Below are positions 1 to 7,265 of a stretch of 64,000 nt of DNA, one piece after another. Source of the stretch: Pseudomonas gingeri (lineage in GTDB: Bacteria > Pseudomonadota > Gammaproteobacteria > Pseudomonadales > Pseudomonadaceae); contig NZ_JACAPR010000025.1 of NCBI RefSeq assembly GCF_013385635.1, forward strand, positions 62,001 through 126,000, read 5' to 3'. The stretch's first letter is position 1. Every line of letters begins with the position of its first letter. The notes beneath the pieces are model-generated. The model ran no database searches. It worked only from the letters and a program-made list of their open reading frames with translations, and was not told the DNA's origin. Made by a program: the position numbers and the translations under genes.

Positions 1-81
1 TTCAATATTGAGCTGGTCAAAGCTGGTTTAGATGTGAATCCGCAGTTCAGAATTTCGGCCATGGATGAGCAAGGAGAATAA
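1..81 (+). CDS. C-terminal end of an unidentified protein (partial)
   Basis: An open frame enters from the left edge and encodes the last 26 residues of a protein, ending FRISAMDEQGE before a TAA stop. It is too short to assign. The stop lies one base before the ATG of the next gene, and the ribosome binding site of that gene lies inside this frame, so the two are almost certainly co-transcribed and translationally coupled. The AT-rich base composition matches the following gene and not the rest of the window, so both probably arrived together. Confidence 0.6.
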   Translation, partial: FNIELVKAGLDVNPQFRISAMDEQGE

Positions 82-82
82 G

Positions 83-1810
83 ATGGGAACTCAAGAAGCA
101 GAAGTTTTGGCTGTAGTTCAAGATCCCACGGCTATTTGGTCTGACCATATTCAGCGGGCAGTTGGTAAATTTTTAAAAACTGCGGTGGTGATTGATAATC
201 AACCATATATTAAAGAGTCTTACCGTGCAGCCGTCAATGGAGAGCAGATTAGAAGTGATTCTGGTTTAGGAGAAGATATAGTCGCTCTAGTTGAACCTTC
301 AGAGCAAGCCCCCCAGGCAGGGGTACATGATTTGGATTTGAGAAAGGTATCTGATGTTTTTGCCGAGCGAGGAGTAGCATGCGCATTCGTCTTGCCTGAT
401 GATGCCGTTAATGATGATGATGCAAAAAAAAATAGGGCGCTTTGTGCGGCTAGAGCATCTGACATAGTTGTAATCGATTGGTATCTGAAAAGGCAGGATG
501 CATCACTTACACTCCAGATTCTTAAAGAGGTGGCAGAGTCAGACTGCCAAGAAAATGGAAGGATGCGCCTTATCTGTGTTTATACAGGCGAGCCTCTTGA
601 TAATAATATATTTGAGGACGTTAAGGGACACCTCGCTCAAGGTGGGCTAGATCTTCAAAATGTCGACGACGTGAAATTTTGTGCCGTCAAGGATGGCACA
701 TTGGTTGTGTTGCTGAATAAAGAGGCTGTTCCTGCAGAGCAGCTACCTGGTGAGTTAATACGTCTATTTTCTCGCCTTGCAGATGGATTGATCCCCGCTT
801 TTGCTTTGGCTGCTGTGGGTGCCATCAGGAAAAATACCCACCATATGCTTACCCGATTCGGTAAAGCTCTAGATTCAGCATATGTTGCAAATAGGCTCAT
901 TACTAACCCTCCAGGCGACGTTGCTGAGCTAATGCGAGAGCTACTTGTCGCAGAGTGTGATAATGCGCTTGGGCTCGATCGTATTGCGGATGATTATCTC
1001 GAATATGAGTCCATATCTAAGTGGTTGGATAAAAGTGAGGGAGGGTTTGATAGTAAATCTTATGAAGCAAAAGTCGGAGGGGCGAAAATAAATGTTTCTA
1101 TGGGGCGTGATACTCTAAATGGGTTGCTGCGCTATGGGCTTTCTGATAGTGGGATTACTCTAGATGGCGAAAAAAGAATAGGCTTTCCTGAGTTTCATCG
1201 GGGTAAGATCTCTGAAGTTCTTGCAGGCGATAAGACTAAAGCTCGTAGGGCTGAAAATGAGTTTTCACGATTGGTTTCTTTTCGGAGAGAGGCTTTTGGA
1301 TTGTCAACTTCTTTGATTAGCCCTCATTGGAAGCCTTCTCTTACTACAGGAACTGTCCTTAGGTATCAAGATGGGGATGAGTTCCGTTATCTGATGTGTT
1401 TTACACCAGCCTGCGATGCTCTAAGGTTGGATGCACCGAGGCCTTTTGTTTTTCTCGAGGGTGTAGAGCGTTCGAAACCATATAATATGGTTATGAAAGT
1501 GGAGGGAGATCGCTCAATTGGGCTTCACTTTGATAAGAAATATCCGGTCGTACGGACATTTTTGTTCTCTCCAGATAAAGAAACTCAACGTGTACGTGGG
1601 GAGAGGAAGGATACTCCGGGGCAGCCTTCTTGTTTTTCTTTCACATCGTTAGAAAAGGATGCACGTGAGTTTACTTGGCTTGGAGAAATTCGTTATGGGC
1701 GAGCCTCAAGTGAAATGGCTGCCCTAGCAAATGTTTGGATGAGGATCGGTGTGATTGATTCGGAGTACTTGCGTTTGGCCGGAAGAGAGCATTTCTCATT
1801 TGAGGATTAG
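83..1810 (+). CDS. Large protein with degenerate response-receiver domain; accessory, possible defence gene
   Basis: The protein is 575 residues from the chosen start. Residues about 30-190 look like a divergent receiver: a hydrophobic strand ending VVID near residue 38, a second strand DIVVIDWYL near 127-135 whose Asp could be the phospho-acceptor, and a strand ending CVYTGEP near 165-171. The remaining 380 residues resemble nothing I recognise. No HTH, transmembrane segment or signal peptide is visible. ATG 83 is preferred over the in-frame ATG at 65 because AGGAG lies seven bases before it. The gene is AT-rich with rare-codon use unlike its neighbours and follows another gene by one base, so horizontal transfer is likely. 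Large receiver-like proteins of this kind occur beside HSP90-like ATPases in accessory islands; that partner is only a guess here. Confidence 0.65.
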   Translation: MGTQEAEVLAVVQDPTAIWSDHIQRAVGKFLKTAVVIDNQPYIKESYRAAVNGEQIRSDSGLGEDIVALVEPSEQAPQAGVHDLDLRKVSDVFAERGVACAFVLPDDAVNDDDAKKNRALCAARASDIVVIDWYLKRQDASLTLQILKEVAESDCQENGRMRLICVYTGEPLDNNIFEDVKGHLAQGGLDLQNVDDVKFCAVKDGTLVVLLNKEAVPAEQLPGELIRLFSRLADGLIPAFALAAVGAIRKNTHHMLTRFGKALDSAYVANRLITNPPGDVAELMRELLVAECDNALGLDRIADDYLEYESISKWLDKSEGGFDSKSYEAKVGGAKINVSMGRDTLNGLLRYGLSDSGITLDGEKRIGFPEFHRGKISEVLAGDKTKARRAENEFSRLVSFRREAFGLSTSLISPHWKPSLTTGTVLRYQDGDEFRYLMCFTPACDALRLDAPRPFVFLEGVERSKPYNMVMKVEGDRSIGLHFDKKYPVVRTFLFSPDKETQRVRGERKDTPGQPSCFSFTSLEKDAREFTWLGEIRYGRASSEMAALANVWMRIGVIDSEYLRLAGREHFSFED

Positions 1811-1934
1811 CAGTCCGTAGGGAATTGGAGCGCGGATCTATGCCATCCTTCAAAAATATGGATGTGAAAAAGATAGAACATTTATTGCGATACAGAGTGC
1901 AATCACCTTAGGTCGCGATGGGACTAAACGAGGG

Positions 1935-2011
1935 GGTGGCAGCTGTACGCAGGTTAGTCGACCGGAGCGTTGGAACCCGGCGCCCCCGAGGGTGCCCTGC
2001 GCACAGCCACC
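1935..2011 (+). ncRNA. Structured RNA candidate, resembles phage C4-type antisense RNA
   Basis: GGTGGC at the 5' end pairs with GCCACC at the 3' end. Next to it CTGTACGCAG pairs with CTGCGCACAG in 9 of 10 positions, giving a long outer stem. Inside are GGCGCCC-CCGA-GGGTGCC, a seven-pair hairpin with one G-T pair, and CCGG...CCGG. The layout of a closing stem around small hairpins resembles the C4 antisense RNAs of P1/P4-type phages, and similar text ending in CCATAAAACACAGGCATAAAA is, as I remember, common near Pseudomonas prophage genes. Strand is inferred from the A-rich tail. The family assignment is a recollection, not a search result. Confidence 0.35.
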
Positions 2012-2273
2012 ATAAAACACAGGCATAAAAAACACCTGGGGAAGGTGGCGCATTGCGCCTAACGACTGCCTGGGCGACTAAACCCGGTCACTGATTTGGC
2101 AGTGACGACTCGAAGACTAGCCACCCGAATTGGCAGGTACAAGCGCTCAGGATTTTCTAGGAAACTTCAGTCAAAGGAAAGCGAGTTGTCTTGCTGGCCT
2201 TGCAAGGTCACCGAGAAACCGGCTCTCGAATCACCCCTTATTCCATTGATAGTCATCTCTGATCTTCAAGACA

Positions 2274-2452
2274 TGATGCTTATGGGCTACAGTTTTCAGG
2301 GTTTTGTGCTTTTTTGATGCCCTTGGGCTGCATTTATTGCTCGGCCTCGAAGCCCAATGAAACCTGGCAGAGCCATAATCAGCATTACGATGTTGTGCCT
2401 CCAGGGCTACAGTAATTGAGTGTTATTTGTTTTTTGATGCCTGAGGGCTACA
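2274..2452. promoter_or_regulatory. Four copies of a TGCYY-N2/3-GGGCTRCA repeat before the hipB-like gene
   Basis: Copies lie at 2274-2291 (TGATGCTTATGGGCTACA), 2315-2332 (TGATGCCCTTGGGCTGCA), 2396-2411 (TGTGCCTCCAGGGCTACA without its first bases, spacer one base longer) and 2435-2452 (TGATGCCTGAGGGCTACA). The last copy covers the ribosome binding site of the HTH gene and ends one base before its ATG. Repeated sites of this kind before a HipB-type regulator suggest autoregulatory operators. This is inferred from position and repetition only. Confidence 0.5.
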
Positions 2453-2453
2453 A

Positions 2454-2720
2454 ATGAGCACTTTATTCGATGTGGCGCACATGCTGAGGGAGGCTCGTCG
2501 TGAGGCTCATCTCAGTCAGGAGGTGATCGCGGCCCGCGCAGGCGTAGCGCGTTCAACTGTCGCTCGCATGGAAACCTTGGCCAAGGGCGATATGAGTGTC
2601 TCGGCTCTGGTGCGATTGCTGGAGGCGGCAGGTTATGACTTGAAGCTGGTGAAGGCCGGTCATCAGCGCACGGTCGAGGATATTCTCGCTGAACAGAGGC
2701 AGGGAGTCTTTGAAAGATGA
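2454..2720 (+). CDS. HipB-like XRE-family repressor/antitoxin
   Basis: An 88-residue protein made almost entirely of a helix-turn-helix of the lambda-Cro/HipB type. MLREARREAHLSQ starts helix 1, QEVIAARAGVARSTVARME is the HTH core, and VSALVRLLEAAGYDLKLV is the usual HipB C-terminal helix and strand. In complete hipBA modules HipB binds DNA as a dimer, represses its own operon and neutralises the HipA kinase. Here the next frame overlaps by ATGA as in hipBA, but it holds only a remnant of hipA, so this repressor has lost its toxin in cis. Four repeated elements upstream are probable operators. Confidence 0.8.
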   Translation: MSTLFDVAHMLREARREAHLSQEVIAARAGVARSTVARMETLAKGDMSVSALVRLLEAAGYDLKLVKAGHQRTVEDILAEQRQGVFER

Positions 2721-2833
2721 TGCTGGACGTCCATGTCAGTGGGAAAGTTGTGGTCAAGTCGTACCGCAAGTGGGGCGAATACGTGTTGAAGTATTTTCCC
2801 GGTACAGTTTCGTCGGCATTTAGCGTGCTATAG
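2717..2833 (+). pseudogene. Truncated hipA remnant (N-terminal 38 codons)
   Basis: The frame starts ATGATGCTGGACG, overlapping the stop of the hipB-like gene. It encodes MMLDVHVSGKVVVKSY, then KWGEYVLKYFPGT, and stops after 38 residues. The start (LDV-x3-GK-V) and the EYVLKYFPG strand resemble the beginning of HipA kinases, which are normally about 400 residues. The kinase domain is missing, and the neighbouring DNA soon runs into the end of the convergent response regulator gene. A 3' deletion during island decay is the simplest explanation. The homology is short, so an unrelated small peptide cannot be excluded. Confidence 0.5.
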
Positions 2834-2902
2834 CCACATGTGAAATCACCGGGCTGGATGCCGCTGATTGTTTTCCTGGCATCACGAAAATGATCGAGAT
2901 CG

Positions 2903-3589
2903 CTACATCCGCCGATGCTCCGTCATCGCCGACAACACCACCGACGTCGCCGCCGTCCGGGTCTCCACTCCCAGCTTGATATACACATGCTCCAGATGCT
3001 TGTTCACCGTGCGTGGGCTGAGGTCCAGGATGGTGCCGATATCGCGGTTGGTCTTGCCACAGGCCACCCAACGCAGCACTTCCACCTCGCGCCCGGTCAG
3101 TTGGAAACGCGCCGACAGGACCTTGCTCGCCGGTTCATCGTTCAGGCTCAACGCCGCCACCGGCTGCGACGCCGCCCGCGCCGATAACAGCGTACGCGAG
3201 GTGCGCAGATGCGCCGCGACCCGCGCCAGCACTTCGTCGATCTGGATCGGCTTGGTCACGTAATCGCTGCCGCCCACTTCAAAACCCTGGACCACGTGCC
3301 GGCTCTCTGTCAGCGCGGTCATGAACAGCACCGGGATATCGGCGCTCTCCGGCTGCGCCTTGATCCGTCGGCAGGTCTCGAAACCGTCGAGGCCCGGCAT
3401 CATCGCGTCCAGCAGGATCAGGTCCGGGCGTCGGCGCTCGATGCGGTTCAGCGCACTCAGCCCGTCGAGGGCCACCAGCACCATATAGCCGGCATCGTTG
3501 AGGGCGTCGGAGAGCAGGGCGAGGTTGTCCGGGGTGTCGTCCACAATCAGCACGACGCCAGGTTCAGTGACTGTGGTCAGTGCATTCAT
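2903..3589 (-). CDS. LuxR/FixJ-type response regulator of the amide locus
   Basis: A 228-residue two-domain response regulator. The receiver (about 10-130) has VVLIVDDTPDN with acidic pocket residues, phospho-acceptor Asp61 in LILLDAMMPG, and the conserved Lys in VTKPIQ. The C-terminal half (about 160-225) is a LuxR-type HTH: LTGREVEVLRWVACG, then TNRDIGTILDLSPRTVNKHLEHVYIKLGV. Its start lies inside the last codons of the hybrid kinase gene, a 26-base overlap, so the two are co-transcribed and very likely partners. The divergent Urt-type transporter operon carries inverted repeats suited to a LuxR-type dimer, and the same repeat precedes fmdA. Control of amide or urea-type nitrogen use is therefore the likely role. 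Confidence 0.9.
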   Translation of the reverse strand: MNALTTVTEPGVVLIVDDTPDNLALLSDALNDAGYMVLVALDGLSALNRIERRRPDLILLDAMMPGLDGFETCRRIKAQPESADIPVLFMTALTESRHVVQGFEVGGSDYVTKPIQIDEVLARVAAHLRTSRTLLSARAASQPVAALSLNDEPASKVLSARFQLTGREVEVLRWVACGKTNRDIGTILDLSPRTVNKHLEHVYIKLGVETRTAATSVVLSAMTEHRRM

Positions 3590-6500
3590 CTTCTGCCTCC
3601 TTGAGGGCGCGGTTGATTTCGTCCAGGCGAAAGTTTTTCAGCAGCTTGCGGAGCGAGCCGATAAACGCCGCCGTGTCTGGCGCCTCGGCCTCGATGCTGT
3701 CGAGTTTTTCCTGCAGGCCACGGACGTAGCCGATGGCGCTGAGTTCGCCGAGGGCGACAAGGTCGGGGTGCGCAGGCAGGACCCAGGGGGCGGGCAGGGC
3801 GGCAGGGGCCGGCGTTTCCCGACGCAGCCATTGCAGGTCGAGCTGCTTCTGGATGCGCTCCAGCAACTCCGGCGTGCGCACCGGCTTGGCCAGGTAGTCG
3901 TTGCAGGCGCTGGCCAGGCTGCGCTCGTCGTTGAAGGCGTTGGCCGAGATGACGATGATCGGCACCGTCGACAGGGCGTTGCGGCGGATCAGGCGGCTGG
4001 TTTCCCAGCCGTCCATGGTCGGCATCGACAGGTCCATCAGGATCAGGTCCGGCCCCAGCAGCGCCACCTGACGAATCGCTTCCTGGCCATTGCTGGCCTG
4101 CACCACTTCGAAGCCCAGCGGGCTGAGCATACCGTTGAGCACCTTGCGATGGTCGACATGGTCGTCCACCACCAGCACCCGCCGCCGTGGACCCTGGTAG
4201 CCGATGATGTCGTGTTCGACATGGACCACCGCCTGGGGCGCGCGGACCTGGGAGAGAAACAGCCGCACCTGGAAACAGGTGCCCTTGTCCTGTTGGCTGC
4301 GCACCTGCAGCTCGCCGCCCATCAGCGAGGTGAGCATGCGGGTGATGGTCAGGCCGAGGCCGACGCCCTTGTCCTGGCGCATCAGGTCGCCACGTTCGAA
4401 CGGCTGGAAGATCCGCTCGATATGCTCGGGGTCGATGCCGATACCGGTGTCAATGATCTCGAAAGTCGCGGTTTCACGCATATAGCTGACCCGCAGGCAG
4501 ACTTCGCCGCTGTCGGTAAAGTTGACCGCATTGCCCAGCAGGTTGATCAGGATCTGCCGTACGCGTTTCTCGTCGCCACGGACCACCGCCGGCATCTTGC
4601 CGATCAGTTCCAGGCGAAAGCGCAGGCCTTTCTCCCGGGCTTGCGGGGTGAACATCAGCTCCAGGTCGTGGATCAGTTCCGGGAAGGGAATCTCCGTCAG
4701 TTCCAGGCGCAGCTTGCCGGCCTCGATCTTGGCCACGTCGAGCAGGCCGTCGATCAGCGACAGCAGGTGCGAGCCGCTGCGCAGGATGGTCGCCAGCGCG
4801 TCCTGGTGCTGTTCGGGCATGGCCGCATCGCGCTGCAGGTTTTGGGTGAAACCGAGGATGCTGTTGAGCGGCGTGCGCAACTCATGGGACAGCCCGGTGA
4901 TGTAGCGGCTCTTGGCCGCGTTGGCCGACTCCGAGGCTTCCTTGGCATCCTGCAAGGCCTGGTCGGTGACGCGGTGGGCGGCGATTTCCTGCATCAGCAA
5001 CTGGGTCTGGCGGTTCGATTCCTCCTGGGCGACGTGGCGGCTTTCGCGGGTCAGGACGATCCACCAGGCGAGGATCGCCGCCAGCATCGAGAGCACCAGG
5101 AAGGCCTTGAAGAACGCCTGGTACAGGGTCGCCGAATGAGGCAGACCCTGGGAGGCCTGGCCGTAGATCAGTGCCAGGGCGCCGCTGAGCATCAGGATCA
5201 GTACCAGCAACAGGCCGAGGTAGTGCATCAGCCGGGTGTGCAGGCGCGGCACCATGGTGTTCGGTAGTAGCCAGCGCAACAGTGACTCGAACTGTGCGGA
5301 CAGGCGGCCCTGGGGTTTGCAGCGGTCGCCGCAACGGGCGTCCAGCGAACAGCATAGCGAGCAGATGGGCGTGCTGTAGGCCGGACAGAAGGCCATGTCG
5401 GCGGTCTCGAAGGCATTGCGGCACAGACCGCAGGTGACCTGCAGGCTCGGCGCCACCGGCTGCAGCAGCAACGGATCGCTGGTGCGGGCGATGTAGTAGC
5501 GGCTGCGGGTCGCCCAGGCCAGCAAGGGCGCGGTGATCAGTGCCGTGCCGAGGGCGACGAAGGGCGGCGCGGCCTGGGCCAGGGCGCCGAACAGGCCGAA
5601 GTGGGCGAGGATCGACAGCAACGAGGCAATCAGCATCGAGCCGACGCCCACCGGGTTGATGTCGTAGAGGTGGGCGCGCTTGAACTCGATATGTTTCGGC
5701 GACAGGCCCAGGGGTTTGTTGATCACCAGGTCGGCGACCACCGAGCCGATCCAGGCGGTGGCGATATTGGCGTAGAGGCCGAGCACCTGGTCGATGACGT
5801 CGAACACCCCCAGCTCCATCAACATCAGCGCAATCGCCACATTGAACACCAGCCACACCACGCGGCCGGGATGACTGTGGGTGACCCGGGCGAAGAAGTT
5901 CGACCAGGCCAGGGAGCCGGCGTAGGCATTGGTCAGGTTGATCTTCATCTGCGAGACGAACACGAACAGCACCATGGCGCCCAGGGCCCATTCCGGTGAG
6001 GAGAACACGTAACTGAAGGCCACCAGGTACATCTGTGTCGGTTCGGCGGCGCGCTCCATGGGGATTTCGTGTTGCAGGGCAAGAAAGGCCAGGAAGGCGC
6101 CGGCGGCCATTTTCAGGGCACCGGGGATGATCCAGCCGGGCCCGGCGCAGAGCAGGGCGGCCCACCAGCGTTTGCGGTTGGCGGCGGTCTTCTCCGGGAG
6201 GAAACGCAGGTAGTCGACCTGTTCGCCGATCTGCGTCACCAGCGACAGGGCCACGGTGCAGGCCGCGCAGAATGCCAGCAGATTGAAATCGCCACCGCTG
6301 GCACTGCGGCCCTGGAAGCTGGTCCAGTCGCTGAAGGCCTGGGGATTTTTCAGCAGGACGAACAGGTAGGGCAGCACCAGTAGCACCAGCCACAGCGGCT
6401 GGGTCCAGAGTTGCAGGCGGCTGATCAGGGTGACGCCGTAGGCCACCAGCGGGATCACCAGTACGGAGCAGATCACATAGGCGAAGGCCAGCGGGATATG

Positions 6501-6941
6501 GAAATACAACTCCAGGGCCAGGGCCATGATCGCCGCTTCGAGGGCGAAGAACAGGAAGGTGAAGCTGGCGTAGATCAGCGAGGTGATGGTCGAGCCGATG
6601 TAGCCGAAGCCGGCGCCACGGGTCAGCAGGTCCATGTCGACGCCGTAGCGGGCGGCGTAGTAGCTGATGGGCAGGCCGGTGAAGAAGATCACCAGGCTGA
6701 CTGCGAGAATCGCCCAGAAGGTGTTGGTGAAGCCATAACTCAGGGCCAGCACCCCGCCGATCGCCTCCAGGGCGAGGAACGACACCGCGCCCAGGGCGGT
6801 GTTGGCGATGCGCAATTCCGACCACTTGCGAAAGGACTTCGGCGTGTAGCGCAGAGCGTAGTCTTCCATGGTTTCGTCGGCGACCCAGCTGTTGTAGTCG
6901 CGACGGATCTTGGCGATGCGCTGGGTACCCGGTGGTAGCAC
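3564..6941 (-). CDS. NCS1-family permease fused to hybrid histidine kinase/receiver
   Basis: A 1125-residue membrane sensor. Residues about 20-485 form an NCS1 (cytosine/purine/allantoin) permease with about 12 hydrophobic segments and the family start MEDYALRYTPKSFRKW. Residues 504-541 form a cysteine-rich patch (Cys504, 507, 519, 527, 530, 531, 537, 541) that looks like a zinc ribbon. Two more membrane segments (about 572-593 and 610-630) and a linker lead to HisKA, phospho-acceptor His686 in GLSHELRTPLN, then HATPase boxes (NLLGNAVNF, DTGIGI, GVGLGLTI). A receiver with Asp970 (LILMDLSMP) and a roughly 90-residue tail follow. As in CbrA, where a transporter is fused to a kinase, the permease may sense or carry the inducer. 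It is transcribed away from the transporter operon it probably controls. Confidence 0.9.
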   Translation of the reverse strand: MLPPGTQRIAKIRRDYNSWVADETMEDYALRYTPKSFRKWSELRIANTALGAVSFLALEAIGGVLALSYGFTNTFWAILAVSLVIFFTGLPISYYAARYGVDMDLLTRGAGFGYIGSTITSLIYASFTFLFFALEAAIMALALELYFHIPLAFAYVICSVLVIPLVAYGVTLISRLQLWTQPLWLVLLVLPYLFVLLKNPQAFSDWTSFQGRSASGGDFNLLAFCAACTVALSLVTQIGEQVDYLRFLPEKTAANRKRWWAALLCAGPGWIIPGALKMAAGAFLAFLALQHEIPMERAAEPTQMYLVAFSYVFSSPEWALGAMVLFVFVSQMKINLTNAYAGSLAWSNFFARVTHSHPGRVVWLVFNVAIALMLMELGVFDVIDQVLGLYANIATAWIGSVVADLVINKPLGLSPKHIEFKRAHLYDINPVGVGSMLIASLLSILAHFGLFGALAQAAPPFVALGTALITAPLLAWATRSRYYIARTSDPLLLQPVAPSLQVTCGLCRNAFETADMAFCPAYSTPICSLCCSLDARCGDRCKPQGRLSAQFESLLRWLLPNTMVPRLHTRLMHYLGLLLVLILMLSGALALIYGQASQGLPHSATLYQAFFKAFLVLSMLAAILAWWIVLTRESRHVAQEESNRQTQLLMQEIAAHRVTDQALQDAKEASESANAAKSRYITGLSHELRTPLNSILGFTQNLQRDAAMPEQHQDALATILRSGSHLLSLIDGLLDVAKIEAGKLRLELTEIPFPELIHDLELMFTPQAREKGLRFRLELIGKMPAVVRGDEKRVRQILINLLGNAVNFTDSGEVCLRVSYMRETATFEIIDTGIGIDPEHIERIFQPFERGDLMRQDKGVGLGLTITRMLTSLMGGELQVRSQQDKGTCFQVRLFLSQVRAPQAVVHVEHDIIGYQGPRRRVLVVDDHVDHRKVLNGMLSPLGFEVVQASNGQEAIRQVALLGPDLILMDLSMPTMDGWETSRLIRRNALSTVPIIVISANAFNDERSLASACNDYLAKPVRTPELLERIQKQLDLQWLRRETPAPAALPAPWVLPAHPDLVALGELSAIGYVRGLQEKLDSIEAEAPDTAAFIGSLRKLLKNFRLDEINRALKEAEDECTDHSH

Positions 6942-7265
6942 GGTGAAAGACTCCTGCGATCAAGGCGCTCCGTGCCTGGCGGGTGAAGTGGTGAAAAATT
7001 GAGCAATTTCCGTGCCCCGTGTTGCCAGACCCTGCCGGCAGCTGCGCCCGTGCGTTGCCCGTGGGCGTTCGGGCAACACCAGGCGGGCCGGGGCTCGGGC
7101 GCTAGCCTGCGCCACCTTGGTGCGATTTTCCCTACGTCAAATGACGTATGCGCTTACGTCAGGCTGCGTATACCGGCCGCCGCTACTCGCCGCCATGCTG
7201 ATGCCATCACCGTTGCTGGCCGCCCCCGAGGCGAACCCGCAGCGCCACCGCAGAGGAGTAGCAGC
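6942..7265. promoter_or_regulatory. Divergent promoter region between the permease-kinase and the Urt-type operon
   Basis: The 324-base gap holds no gene. It serves both the kinase gene (leftward) and the transporter operon (rightward). Two tandem inverted-repeat elements lie in its middle (listed separately). The sequence CTCGCCGCCAT at 7186-7196, downstream of the operators, recurs downstream of the operator before fmdA, so it may be part of the promoter or start region. GAGGAG stands 8 bases before the ATG at 7266. I see no clear sigma-70 or sigma-54 promoter. Confidence 0.55.
7133..7170. promoter_or_regulatory. Tandem inverted-repeat operators TACGTC-N4-GACGTA
   Basis: The first element is TACGTCAAATGACGTA (7133-7148), a perfect six-base inverted repeat around four bases. 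The second, TACGTCAGGCTGCGTA (7155-7170), keeps one half-site perfectly and four of six bases of the other. Their centres are 22 bases apart, two helical turns, so two dimers could bind the same face. The same perfect repeat occurs before fmdA. The likely binder is the LuxR-type response regulator encoded 3.5 kb to the left; this is inference from geometry and shared use. Confidence 0.65.

Larger units (their letters stand above)
1811..2453. other. 643-base non-coding stretch at the edge of the accessory segment
   Basis: No convincing gene is present. A 73-codon open frame on the plus strand lacks a ribosome binding site and resembles no protein I know. The stretch does hold a long imperfect hairpin (a structured-RNA candidate) and four related short repeats before the hipB-like gene; both are listed separately. 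Confidence 0.5.

Noticed and set aside
2096..2317. 73-codon open frame before the hipB-like gene
   Set aside because: No ribosome site, no similarity I recognise, and it crosses one of the repeated operator-like sites.
3498..5267. 589-codon open frame on the plus strand
   Set aside because: It lies fully opposite the permease-kinase gene, is rich in Gln, Arg and His, and has no family features; a GC-rich shadow frame.
4882..6963. 693-codon frame on the minus strand in another frame of the permease-kinase gene
   Set aside because: Arg/Pro-rich shadow without membrane segments, whereas the real frame has clean NCS1 and kinase motifs.
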